Source: Rostratula benghalensis
Taxonomy: Eukaryota; Chordata; Aves; Charadriiformes; Rostratulidae
Assembly (NCBI GenBank): GCA_013399305.1
Contig: VXAI01000020.1
Coordinates: forward strand, 5,376,684-5,440,683
DNA: 64,000 nucleotides
Direction: 5' to 3'
The first letter of the stretch is position 1. Each line of letters begins with the position of its first letter. Under the pieces are notes generated by a model. That model saw nothing but the letters and a program-made list of their open reading frames with translations, ran no database searches and had not been told where the DNA came from. Of this stretch, positions 52,217-62,545 are shown one piece after another. The position numbers and the translations under genes are program-made.

Positions 52217-55200
52217 TTTCAATAAGCACTATAAGAACATGAGTCTTTCTTGTTGTCATTTAATGCCATTCCAAAAGCAGTGAGAACACTCTACTTACAT
52301 GTTTGTGGTAGTGATACTGGTTATTCTTACAGAAGCAGTAAGATAAAATGCATTTTCCCCACTAATGCTTACTTTTCTTCCCCCTTGTTCCTCTCTCAGT
52401 CTATCCGCAGCTCCTCATGCAGTCCAAACACTTTTTTTCAGGGCTTGAACAGATTTACGGTTAGCAATTTCCACAGGGACCGTGTTCATGTTCTCTCAGG
52501 CATGCTCAGGCACCACCACTCATCCCAGGGCTGGGAATCAAAATCTGCGTCTGTTCTGCCACTGGCAATGAAATTCAGTGAGTTCATCCTCTTCTTCATT
52601 GCGACCTTTACTGCATAGCAGTCCCTTTCTTTGAAGGCCTATACTTAAAAGATATGCCTCCATGAATTTTCTTTTAAATGTTTTGCAGTCTTATCTAATG
52701 TGCACATGTATCACTGATTATAAAGTAGGGAAGTGAATGAGCCTATTTTCCTTTATTATACAGCTTTGAAACTGAAAAGGATATAGATGTCTAGACTGTA
52801 AATTCCTCGTAGAAATGAGTTGGATCTTCAGTCACACAGATTCTACTCAGAAGATTTCCTGCACCAAATCTGGAGCATGCCCTAAAGAGCAGACAGTTCA
52901 AATCAACAGTAATTACAAACTACAACACTGACTTTGCAAATGCTGCTATACTGGGTAAATTCAGCTTCTTAATTTTTATAAGTATCAGCTTGTTTTTTAT
53001 ATATATAAATATATATGAGGTACACCCTAGTTTTGATCACTAACGATTCTGTCCACTGTCCCTTGTTTTAACAGAATTGAAGAAACAGTCAAATAACAAA
53101 GGAAAACATTATTTCCTCAACAGTAGTGCAAAACTAGGTGGTTTGAATAAGTAGGTAACCAGATTTACCCAATATCTGATGCACGATAGAGGACAGGAAA
53201 ACAGAATATTTGCAACGTGAAGGCTTCCTATTCATCAGATGTTTGCAAGTCTCTGACTTAATCTAGGCATGCCCATGAATTTACTACCATACAGTATTAC
53301 TTCTCATGCTAATATTAGTAGACCTAAAGCACAGTTGATGAAAGAAAAGGAAAGATGCAGATTAAATAGTCTGCTCTGTATAATTAAAGTTCATGATTAT
53401 TCTTTCATATCTAGAGCAGTTCATATGAAAACTATATAAAAGTTTGTAAGTATTATTACAATTCTATGCTCAAAGCATGAACAAAGCACTATATTAAGTT
53501 TTTTTTTCTTTGAGTATGTATCCTTGCTTGCACTTTCTTTCCTTATATAAAGAGAATAAGGTTTTGAATTTATCAGCTGTTTACCAGGAGAGGAAGAAAA
53601 ATAGAAACACAGCATTAAAATTCAAATATGTATTAAATACAGCGCAATGACTATAGTATTCATCAGGTTCACCAGAATTTGGTGCGCTGTCTCCCAGTAT
53701 CTTAAACTACTGTATTCAAACTTCAGCAAAACCATAATTCACCAATATTAAGTGACCTGCCCATTTTCTCACTCCTCTGTTTATACTGGCTGTATTAAGA
53801 TAATGGGACACAGCACTTGGATGTCTTCAGTACTAATAATGACAATGATGTTTCTCTTCCTCTCATGATGTACACAGGCTGTGAACAGTTTGGCTGATGG
53901 ATACAGCCATCCAACCTGCAGCCAGTTGTGATTCACGGTTCAGCTTGCAACATGCTAGGGGATCTCTTGAGATGAATAGTACTATACAAAATGAGGGACA
54001 TTACAGATGAGAGAAAAGTAAAATGGTCACTTAGTCCATCCCCTAATGGAAAAGGGACTGCCTTCTGTTGTTCATGATGTACTTTCTTCTGTCTTGTCTA
54101 AAATGACTCTTCTGAGGTAGCTTTTATCACTGCCTCTGAGAGACTATTTTACAGGCTAGTAGTGGTAAATACAGAATCTTTGGCTGAGCCCATGCCAACT
54201 GCCTGCTAGAAAAGGCTTGCAGACTGCTGTGCTGCTGTTCCTCAGTTATGTTCACTAGGAAGACAGACACGATACTAGCAGTCTCTAGGACTCTTTCAGG
54301 GAATAGATTTTCTCTGCCATATAGATCATATCTGCTGAGAAAGGGTTAGCAGGGTCCTCTCAGTGGCAGTGAGAAATAGGTGATCACCACCCTAAAGCTT
54401 TGCCTTATCACTGCCTTGTTTCCAGTGTAGCTCCCAATTCCTGCTCAGCTCCTGCCAAAACCAGCTTCCCTCACAAGAGGTGTAGCACATTCTTTGCGAA
54501 TAATAACATAATTAAAAATCCCATTGAAGACTCAACACTGATTTTAATAAACTACGTCTCAACCTCCCAAATTGTCCTATTCTACCTAAAATTATGCTTT
54601 GCCTGCAAAGGACTACAGGGACACACTATCATCAGTTTTAGTTCCTCAGCAAGGAAGATCACAGATACGGAGATCACAGTTTCACATAGACATTAGAGAT
54701 GGTGAAGGGTACAAAGCTTAAAATCTATGTTACAGGGAGAGCCAACATCTATTTTCATCTTGCTGACAACATAAATGGCAACTTTTTCATTCTGCTGAAC
54801 AAAACACTAACAAGGACTGAATTTGCAAATGCAATATTTTGTTTCTTATGCATCAATTCAACATTAAACTGCATCTTCTGATACACTGCTGTGCCTACAG
54901 GAAGCTTCAATTTGCTTTCTCAAACCTTCACCTTTCCCTTACACATCAGGCTTGACTCGTCCTAGACTACATTTCCCAAAATATACTCCAGAAAAGAGAT
55001 CATGTGTATTGTGAAACATTTAGTAAAACCAAGGATGCCAGTGTAGTAGGAATTCTTGTATCACATCTCTCCCTTTGTAAATATATTGCACCCACTCATT
55101 CGCTTGCACTTTATAGCAACCAATGTCTCCAAATAACCTAAAAGGCTTTGCAGCACTTGCACCAACAGATGGAGTCGGCTGTGTGGACTGAATACGTACT

Positions 55201-55602
55201 TTATCTACACTATTTAAGCCCTGTCTAAGATAAATATGTTATTATTTTATTGACGAATCACACCTGGTACCCAAACCACATATAAGGCCAGTTCTCCCTC
55301 ACTAGGAAAACTCTAGATTCAAAATCCTAGGTCTACAACTGCCAAATCAGCATGGAACACCAAGAAGATGCTAAAAAGACCATGCAGACAAGCCCTGTTC
55401 TGTGCAAATATCCTATTACAGTACTATATTTTGAGTGCTACAGTCTTTAAAAGGAAATGTCACAGTAATTTCCCATCAAATCGAATCATTTCTAACATAA
55501 CTTTTCATTGGGGGTATTCTGCATGTATCCTGGAATTTGTTTTCCAGGGAGACATCAGGCACAGCTGTATGTCTGGTAAATATGTGTGTTTGGTTTTTAC
55601 AT

Positions 55603-55621
55603 ATGTGTGTGTGTGTGTGTG
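55603..55621. repeat. (TG)n microsatellite
   Basis: A dinucleotide run of about nine TG units is preceded by a related tatgtgtgtttgg patch. Confidence 0.85.
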
Positions 55622-56298
55622 AAATTAAATTCAATTCAATAACACTTTGCTATCCTGGTGAGCAGGGTAACCATTGCCTAAAAAAAATGATCAGATTGTT
55701 GAGGTAGCTGTCACCACCTGATCCAATGCATTTATGGTGGGGGTTCATTCTGTACCTGGGGTTTTATCCCACCTATTGTTCACCACTACAGCCCATTTCC
55801 CATCTCACTCAGTCATTTTTAGCAGTAACCTGCCATCTGAGGATACTTCACAACACACTGCCATCATTGCACTCTTCTTCTCCAGGAGTCAGTAGTACTT
55901 TTTCTTCAGGCTTTTTGACAGACACGTTTTATGATTTCTGATGATACCCAAAAAAATACTTCTGAAACTTCCTCATACTTTGGATGTTGAAGCAAAAAGT
56001 GCTGCTCCATTTCATTTTCTCCTTTTAGATTTTCTGCTCAGCTGCTTCTTTTTTGTTGTTCAGGGTCTTTTTTGTCTGTCTTTTTTTTTTTTTTTTTCCT
56101 CCTTGTTTCTGCTTGTAGCTTATAGATATTCCTTCTCTATTTAGCATATCTGTTTCAGTTCTGTATATTCTATGATTCACTGAAACAGAGAAAAGTATTT
56201 AGATGACAGCATCCAGCCTAGCATTCTATTGTTTGTATTCATCCTTCCCAGACCCCAGTTATATTTGGCATCGTGAGTTACAGAGAGAGTCATACAGT

Positions 56299-56828
56299 CA
56301 GAACTGTAGAACGGTTTGGGCTGGAAGGGACCTTTAAAGATGATACAGTCCAACCCTCTGCCATGGGAAGGGACATCTTTCACTAGATCAGGTTCCTCAA
56401 AGCCTCATCCAGCCTGGCCTTGAGCACTTCCAGTGCATCCACAACTTCTCTGGGCAACTTGGTTCTGTCTTCCACCCTCATCATAAGAAATGCCATCTTT
56501 ATCCAATCTAAACCTACCCTCTTCCAATTTAAAACCATTATCTCCTGTCCTGTCACTACAGGCCTTGGTAAAAAGTCTCTCTCCATCTTTCTTATAAGCC
56601 CTCTTTATGTATTGAAAACCCAACTCTCTCAGTCTGTCTTCACAGGAGACATGCTCCATCCCTCTGACTATCCTCATGGCCCTCCTGTGGACCCACTCCA
56701 ACAAGTCCAGGTTTTTCATGTACTAGAGACCCCAGAGCTGGACACAGTAATCCAGGTGGGGACTCACCAGCACAGAGTAGAGGAGGAGAATCACCTGCTT
56801 TGACCTTCTGGTCGCACTTCTTTTTATC
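56299..56828 (-). mobile_element. CR1 LINE 3' fragment with recognisable ORF2 C-terminus
   Basis: The plus strand begins gaactgtagaacggtttggg. The minus strand retains a partly open reverse-transcriptase C-terminal frame containing EWVHRRAMRIVRGMEHVSCE and later LRELGFQYIKRAYKKDGERL. Frame changes separate this from the continuation ending LEVLKARLDEALRNLI. About 530 bp are present. The element is 5'-truncated and non-functional. Confidence 0.95.
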
Positions 56829-56913
56829 ATGGTGACGATTATAATGGTTTAGAAGAAACCATTATGGCCAACTGAACTGACGCTACATATAACTCAATCC
56901 TTATAAATCTCCT

Positions 56914-56974
56914 GAATCACAGAATCACAGACTATCAGGGATTGGAAGGGACTTTGAAAGATCATCTAGTCCAT
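56914..56974 (-). mobile_element. CR1 LINE 3' tip
   Basis: Only the last 60 bp or so remain (tcacagaatcacagactatc, ggattggaagggactttgaa, agatcatctagtcca). It lies about 90 bp from the preceding CR1 copy in the same orientation but starts again at the 3' terminus, so it is a second insertion and not a continuation. Confidence 0.9.
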
Positions 56975-58961
56975 TAACTCTTGTGAGTTACTGTACTAAT
57001 TGTAGCAATTTATTTTGCATTTTTGGTCCCACAGAAGTCAATGTATTAGAATTATGAGGGCAAGACATAATGGCATTGATGTTGTTTTCACACTGGACTC
57101 TCCTGTGCTCCTGCAGAAGGAATGTCTCTGGGCTGTGGTGAGATGGCACCTGGGAAATATGGTCTTCAGCAAGCCATTTAACAGAAAGCTCTCCTTCTCC
57201 AGAGCTTGCTCTATGGTGCAGCATACTCATGTTTTCATATTAACATGTTACAATCTGATTTGTAAACTTTAGAAACTGAAGCTTCTAGGCTCCCCTATTA
57301 CGAAGCCGAGCTTTATATAATTTAAGATGTATTCAGCGTTCCTATTTCTGTAATTAAATTTTAGTCTGTTTTTGTTATTTTGAGTACCTTCTGAAAATTT
57401 CTTTCAAAGAGCTTACTAGGCGTTATGTTGAAAGGATTCTGCTGAAATTTTGTCCTTCATTTTCTCATCTTTCATATTTAATGGCCTTTGTTTTAAAAAA
57501 ATAATTATTTGAGCTAATGAAATAGAGTATTGAAAATCACTATATTGGCCTGAAAAATCCTGTGATTTGGGAAAAAAACACACTCATTTTGTTTCCTGGT
57601 TTCTAGGTCTGCAAGGTCCATTTGGGGTATTTGCAAAGTTTAAAATGAAAGTTCTCAAACAGCAGCCTGCAATACCATTCACAGCTTATAAATAACACTA
57701 TTTGTCTCTAGAACCACACTAACCACTAGCATTTTATACACTCATTAGTCAAAAGGCTGACAATGACATACCCGTGGACCTTGAGAGATTTTGAGAACTG
57801 ACAAAGAGTTGTTGCTAAGACTGACAATCTCTCCCTACAGCTATAGGGATAACTAAATGACTTTTGTCTGATTTTTTCAACATGAAAGTAGAATTTTCAC
57901 GAGCATTTGACTGGAGATGGGATTTTTCAAGAAAAAATTACAAACACCATGGGACTCACAATGAAATTGTAACAATTGATAACACTCTAATTTTAAGCTA
58001 TTTTAACATCCATAAAGAAGGAGAAAGCTTCCTGCTCTTTTTTACATTACCATCTTTAGGATACAGATGTGGTTTTGTGGTTACTTTTTCACAAGGGAAC
58101 TCAATTTTTGTTTTCATGGGTGATTTCATTATTGGTCAGGTGTCTTACTACCTTTTTAGGTCTCAGCTGTGTTCTATTAAAGACAATGGGAGTCCTCCAG
58201 CTGTATTTGATGACCTGTAATTCAGCATATAGTGAAGCTGGTAAAAAGTAGATTTCTCCTATTATGGCTAAAAGAGGAAACCTCTCCTAGTACTCAGGGC
58301 TAAGGACATTCCTTTCTCCCCAGTTCCTGGGCTGCCCCTTTCAGCTACACAGAGGAAGGGACTCAAGTCTTCTTCAGAGGGACTGGCCTGGCTTCAAAAT
58401 ACATCAGATTAATATTTGCACATCAGGGATCCAAGACCACATTTTCATATCAGAACTATATGCAAACATTTGTATTGCCTGTAATAGCCAGTTTAGCACC
58501 TTGGGGGACAAAATCTGAGCAAGGCTATTTTTCAGCGATAGCTACAACTGTACACTATGCTACACACAAAGGGTAAGAGAGGGCCAGGGCTGACCAGGAA
58601 GAGGTGGGCGTGCTGGGTTCTGGCAGAAGCAGAAAGCGAGGGTGAATGCCAACAGTGACAGTGGCACAAGGTTTTATTTCCATTCCCTGCACACGACATG
58701 TCACTATTTACAGGAAGTGTATATATAGCTGCTGCACCACTGGACAGCGCTACACCCACCAGCAGGGTCTCATGTGGCATCACATCATGGTACAGTGAAT
58801 TTATTTCTTTAAGAATCTTGGGGCTTGTTTCCAAAGACAAGGGCTTCTCTGAGTCAAACCGTTAGTTCCTGGAGGCCCGTGATGTCTGTGTCCTGGACAG
58901 CCATAGTGCAAGTGCACTGCAGGTGCCTGGGACCACCCTGATGAAATCAGTACCAGCCAAA

Positions 58962-59500
58962 TAGAATCAGAATCATAGAAACATCTAAGTCAGAAGGAAC
59001 CTTTAAGATCATCTGGTCCAACCATTAAATTAACACTGCCAAAAATCATCACCCTGCCACTAAGCACCATGTCTACTCATCTTCTAAGTACCTGCAGGGA
59101 TGGCAATGCCACCTCTTCCCTGGGCAGCCTCTTCCAATGCTTAATAACTCTTTCAGTGAATAAATTTTTCCTAATAGCAAATCTAAACTTCCCCTGGTGC
59201 AACTTGAGGCCATTTTCTCTTGTCCTATCACCTGTGACTTGGGAGAAGAGACTGAACCCCACTTCTCTACAACCTCCTTTCAGGTAGCTGTAGAAAGCAG
59301 TAAGGTCTCCCCTCAGCTTCCCTTTCTCCAGGCCAAACAACCCCAGCTCCCTCAGCCGCTCCTCCTAAGGCTTGCTCTCCAGACCCCTCACCAGTTTCAT
59401 TGCCCTTCTCTGGACACTCTCCAGCATCTCAATGTCTTTCCTGTGGTGAGGGACCCAAAACTGGACACAGTATTCCAGGTTGCCTCACCAGTGTCACATA
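58962..59500 (-). mobile_element. CR1 LINE 3' fragment adjoining the CpG island
   Basis: The plus strand starts gaatcagaatcatagaaaca. The minus strand keeps an 87-codon open stretch of ORF2 C-terminus ([20 protein letters not shown], later [20 protein letters not shown]). Similarity ends near 59500, where CpG-rich unique sequence begins. A plus-strand open frame of 187 codons (59197-59760) is a chance fusion of antisense CR1 with the GC-rich island and should not be taken as a gene. Confidence 0.95.
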
Positions 59501-59997
59501 CGCACACCAGCACCCATCCTCTGTCAGGAACCAGGCGTAGACACCCACCCGGGGCTGCCCACAGGGCAGCTCCGGACAGCGGCAGCCATCACCCACCCAC
59601 CCATCGCCGGCACTGGCATCAAGCCGGGGCTGCCGCTGCCAGCAGTAACCACCAGGCTGGGCAAGCAGGGGGCATCTGCTGTGCTGAAAATACACCGGAG
59701 ATACCATTTTACCTCACGGCATTAGCAGCCCGCACGTTTAACCGTGGGGGTGCTGACTAACGACTGGCCGGGGGCCGGCCCTTCCCGGCTACGGGGACGC
59801 AGGCCGAGGCCCGGCGGGATGGCGGCTCCCATCCTCCTCCGCCCCCACCGAACGCAGCAGCCCTTTCTCTGGGAGGGCAGGCACAGCCTGGCAGCCGGCC
59901 CCCGCGGGAGCCCGGCCGGCCTGCGGGGGGAGGCGGCAGGCAAAGAGCCGGGGGGGCAATGGCCGGGGCGGGAGCCGCGCAGGTGCTGCTCCAGCCC

Positions 59998-60011
59998 GTC
60001 GCCATGGGAAC
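59998..60011. promoter_or_regulatory. X-box-like motif 1
   Basis: gtcgccatgggaac resembles the RFX-type palindrome GTTGCCATGGCAAC, with a good left half and one or two departures in the rest. Confidence 0.35.
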
Positions 60012-60145
60012 CGGGCGGCGCGGCGGGAGGGGGCGGGCGGTGCTGCTGGAGCGGTGGCCGTTCCCGGCCGGGTGTCCCTTCCCCACCCCGCTTCGCGAGT
60101 GGGAGTGGGGAGCCGGGTGTGCGCGTGTCCCGGAGGTATTTCACT

Positions 60146-60159
60146 GTTACCATAGGAAC
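60146..60159. promoter_or_regulatory. X-box-like motif 2
   Basis: gttaccataggaac has the same layout as the motif 148 bp to the left and shares the left-half pattern and the ggaac end. Confidence 0.35.
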
Positions 60160-60478
60160 AGGCAAGGGGGGAGGCGATGGCGGCACAGCCGCACCCTCTC
60201 CCCGCTCCCCCCCTCCCCCGTGCCCTCAATGCCAGCCCGGGCCCTGAATCAATTAATGGAGCCGCAGCAGCCGGGCTGCGGAAGGGGCGGGGGGGGAGGC
60301 GCCCGCCCGCGCCCCGGTTCCCTCGGCGCCCCTCAGGGCAGCCCCCGCACCCAGCTGGCGTCGCGGGCCCGGGCTGCCGCCCGCGGGGCGGCCCTGGACC
60401 CCAGACCCCGCCGGCAGATGGTCCCTCCTCAGCAGCCCCCCGTCCCCGGAAAGGTGCGCTCCGCAGCACCGATCGACA

Positions 60479-60492
60479 CCCCCCCCCCCCCC
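60479..60492. repeat. C14 homopolymer
   Basis: Fourteen consecutive C residues inside the CpG island. Length is likely to be polymorphic or misassembled. Confidence 0.8.
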
Positions 60493-60537
60493 GCCGGGGG
60501 ACGCGGGGAGAACGGCGGGGAGGGGGGACACGACACG

Positions 60538-60575
60538 CAACAACAACAACAATAACAACAACAACAACAGCAGCA
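60538..60575. repeat. (CAA)n microsatellite
   Basis: About twelve CAA-type triplets with one AAT interruption (acaataacaa) and a cagcag end lie within the CpG island. It translates as poly-Gln on the plus strand and poly-Val or poly-Leu on the minus strand in the spurious open frames. Confidence 0.85.
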
Positions 60576-61529
60576 CACAAACACCCCAGCCCCGCGCGGC
60601 GGTTGTGCGCGGCACCATATGGCTGCAGGGGGAGGGGTGAAGGAAATGTCTGCCGGCGGCCGAACCGCTGCGCTCATTATGTCCCATGGAGTCAGGGTCA
60701 CCGGCGCCCGGCCCCGCCGCACCGCACCGCAGCCCCGACGCGGGAGGGAAAGAAGGGGAGGGGGGGTAGGCGACATTGGGACACTGAGACACACAGAGGC
60801 GGCCTGGCGCTGCTTCAGCTCCCATCCCGCGTGGGGTGTGGGGTACGTTGTGCCCCGTAGCACAGAAAATCTCTCTGTATCGCTAGGGATGGTTTGAGCT
60901 CCAGGGAATGAAAATAGCCTGGCCTGGCTGCCCTTGCGTTGCCGGTGAGGAGAAATACAGCCCCTTCCCCAAAGTCTGGCTGTGTCAACATCTACATACA
61001 CCCTTTGTGTAAAGAGGAGCGTGTGGGATATGGCTCTGGTTTGAATCATAATGGTTGAGCCGTAAGAGGAAAACACAAAATAAAAGTCACCCATATTTTC
61101 TGTGATGTGGTTCGAGACGAAAACCTGACATATTTGGGGGTATGCCTGTTTGTTGTTGACACGTATTAAGAGTTGGAATTGACGATGTTGGCATCAAACG
61201 TTACAGCGAGACCTGCAGCGATTAATGCTATTTATTTCTTTCTTTTTTGAGGGAGGCAGTCATTCATTTCGGAGTAATCCTTGCTGATGGAGGCAGGCTC
61301 GGTGCAGCACATCCTGCCTCTGGAGAGCTTCCTCGGCTCGGGGCAGGGGAGACGCTTTGAAATGGCTTATGTCTTTCCTCTCAATGATTCATAAGATAGG
61401 TGCTGAACCTCGCTATTATTAGGGAGATAAAATCCACAGACTATGGGGTCTGATAATAGGCAACCCATATTACCTTGTAAAATTGAAGTATTGATTTTTT
61501 TTAAAGCATGGTTTGCTACTTAGCAGACC

Positions 61530-61559
61530 AATCCCACTACTATTGTAGTGAGTGGGATT
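61530..61559. repeat. Nested inverted repeat
   Basis: aatcccact at 61530-61538 is the exact reverse complement of agtgggatt at 61551-61559. The inner cactac/gtagtg also pair around tatt, giving an alternative stem. Confidence 0.7.
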
Positions 61560-61829
61560 TTGCTATTGACTTTAGTGGGAACAGTTTTTTGCCTTTTAAA
61601 ATGGTCTATTTCACATTATTATGGTAATGTCATTCAGCAATTCTTAAAATCGGTCTTCTTGGACATTTTAAAGGATTAATGTACAAATTATTTCAGCTCA
61701 ACTTATTCACCTCATTTCTGCTCATGTCATGTCCAGAGTTTTCTTTAGATAAATAAGATACATAACTTATTGCTCCAGATGGCAGTGGGTGGATTGGACC
61801 TAATAGATTCTCCAGTTTCACAATTGTAA

Positions 61830-61888
61830 GTGGGTTTGGTTTGTGGTTGTTTTTTTGGTTGTTTGTTTTTTGGGTTTTTTTTTAATTT
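61830..61888. repeat. G/T-rich low-complexity tract
   Basis: Units such as gtgggtttggtttgtggttg lead into long T-runs with ggtt spacers. This is the reverse-complement type of the A-run/CCAAACC tracts. Confidence 0.65.
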
Positions 61889-62509
61889 TACAGAAGCCTA
61901 CATTTAGAAACCCATTTGCAGATCTCCTCTTGTGTGCAGCTTAGACTGCATTTGGTTCCTCACCAAAATAGCATGCCTTCCAAAGAAAGATTAAAAATAT
62001 TAAAATGCAGCCAGCACAGTGAGTGGTTCGGTTCAACTGTTGTTACACAAACGGGCTCATCCTACTGCCCATAGATAATATACATTTGAATCTTGGCACC
62101 TGCCATTGGATTGGAATTCAAAATGAGAAACAGCAGGCCCTGAGGTCTGGAAATAAAGGCAACACAAGGAAAAAAAAAAAAATGGTTCTCTGCCTGTTAG
62201 TAAATAATAATCTGCAGCAGCAAAGACAAATGGCAAGGATTTGAAGAAAACACCTAGCACCACAGACATCACATATATACCGGGTCTATGACACAACAGT
62301 GAACGCATTCAAATTCAAATTGCAAGGTGTATCTATGTTAATTATTTGCCTATTTGTATAACGACAAGCTTTTTAGTGTCTAGCAACATTCTGCTCAGCT
62401 ACTTTCTGCTATATCGTGCTGTGATACTCATTAAATTCAGCGTTGACTAATAAATCCAATTTGAAATAAATGCTTGGGAATAGACATAGAATTTGTTCAC
62501 AATGTTGCC

Positions 62510-62545
62510 NNNNNNNNNNNNNNNNNNNNNNNNNNNNNNNNNNNN
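62510..62545. other. Assembly gap (36 N)
   Basis: There are 36 unknown bases. The right edge starts with seven C residues, so the break lies at or in a C-run or GC-rich stretch. The true length of missing sequence is unknown. Confidence 0.99.

Larger units (their letters stand above)
59520..60880. promoter_or_regulatory. CpG island, candidate promoter
   Basis: About 1.3 kb is very GC-rich and CpG-dense, in sharp contrast to the AT-rich DNA on both sides, and it is the only such block in the window. It contains GC-box-like gggcggg strings, two YY1-core motifs (atggcggc at 59819-59826 and 60177-60184), two X-box-like motifs (59998-60011 and 60146-60159), a C14 run and a CAA repeat. Long open frames on both strands reflect base composition and resemble no protein. 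It may drive a shorter NOL4 transcript starting upstream of the exon at 40412, a divergent non-coding RNA, or both. No first exon or splice donor could be fixed from sequence alone. Confidence 0.7.
60881..62509. other. Sequence right of the CpG island, non-coding
   Basis: Base composition drops back to AT-rich. Visible items are a nested inverted repeat at 61530-61559, a G/T-rich tract at 61830-61888, and repeat-poor AT-rich sequence near 62300-62480 with homeodomain-like ttaatta-type words. I found no coding exon on either strand. Confidence 0.6.

Noticed and set aside
56405..56719. Minus-strand open frame with protein-like sequence
   Set aside because: Protein-like because it is CR1 reverse-transcriptase C-terminus. 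It is annotated as a mobile element and not as a host gene.
59077..59340. 87-codon minus-strand open frame with strong protein character
   Set aside because: It is CR1 ORF2, truncated and part of the fragment at 58962-59500.
59197..59760. 187-codon plus-strand open frame
   Set aside because: It is the antisense of a CR1 ORF2 C-terminus fused by chance to CpG-island sequence.
59722..61094. Several open frames of 150-260 codons on both strands in the CpG island
   Set aside because: They overlap each other in several frames, are Pro/Gly/Arg/Ala-rich from composition, include microsatellite-derived Val, Leu or Gln runs, and resemble no protein.
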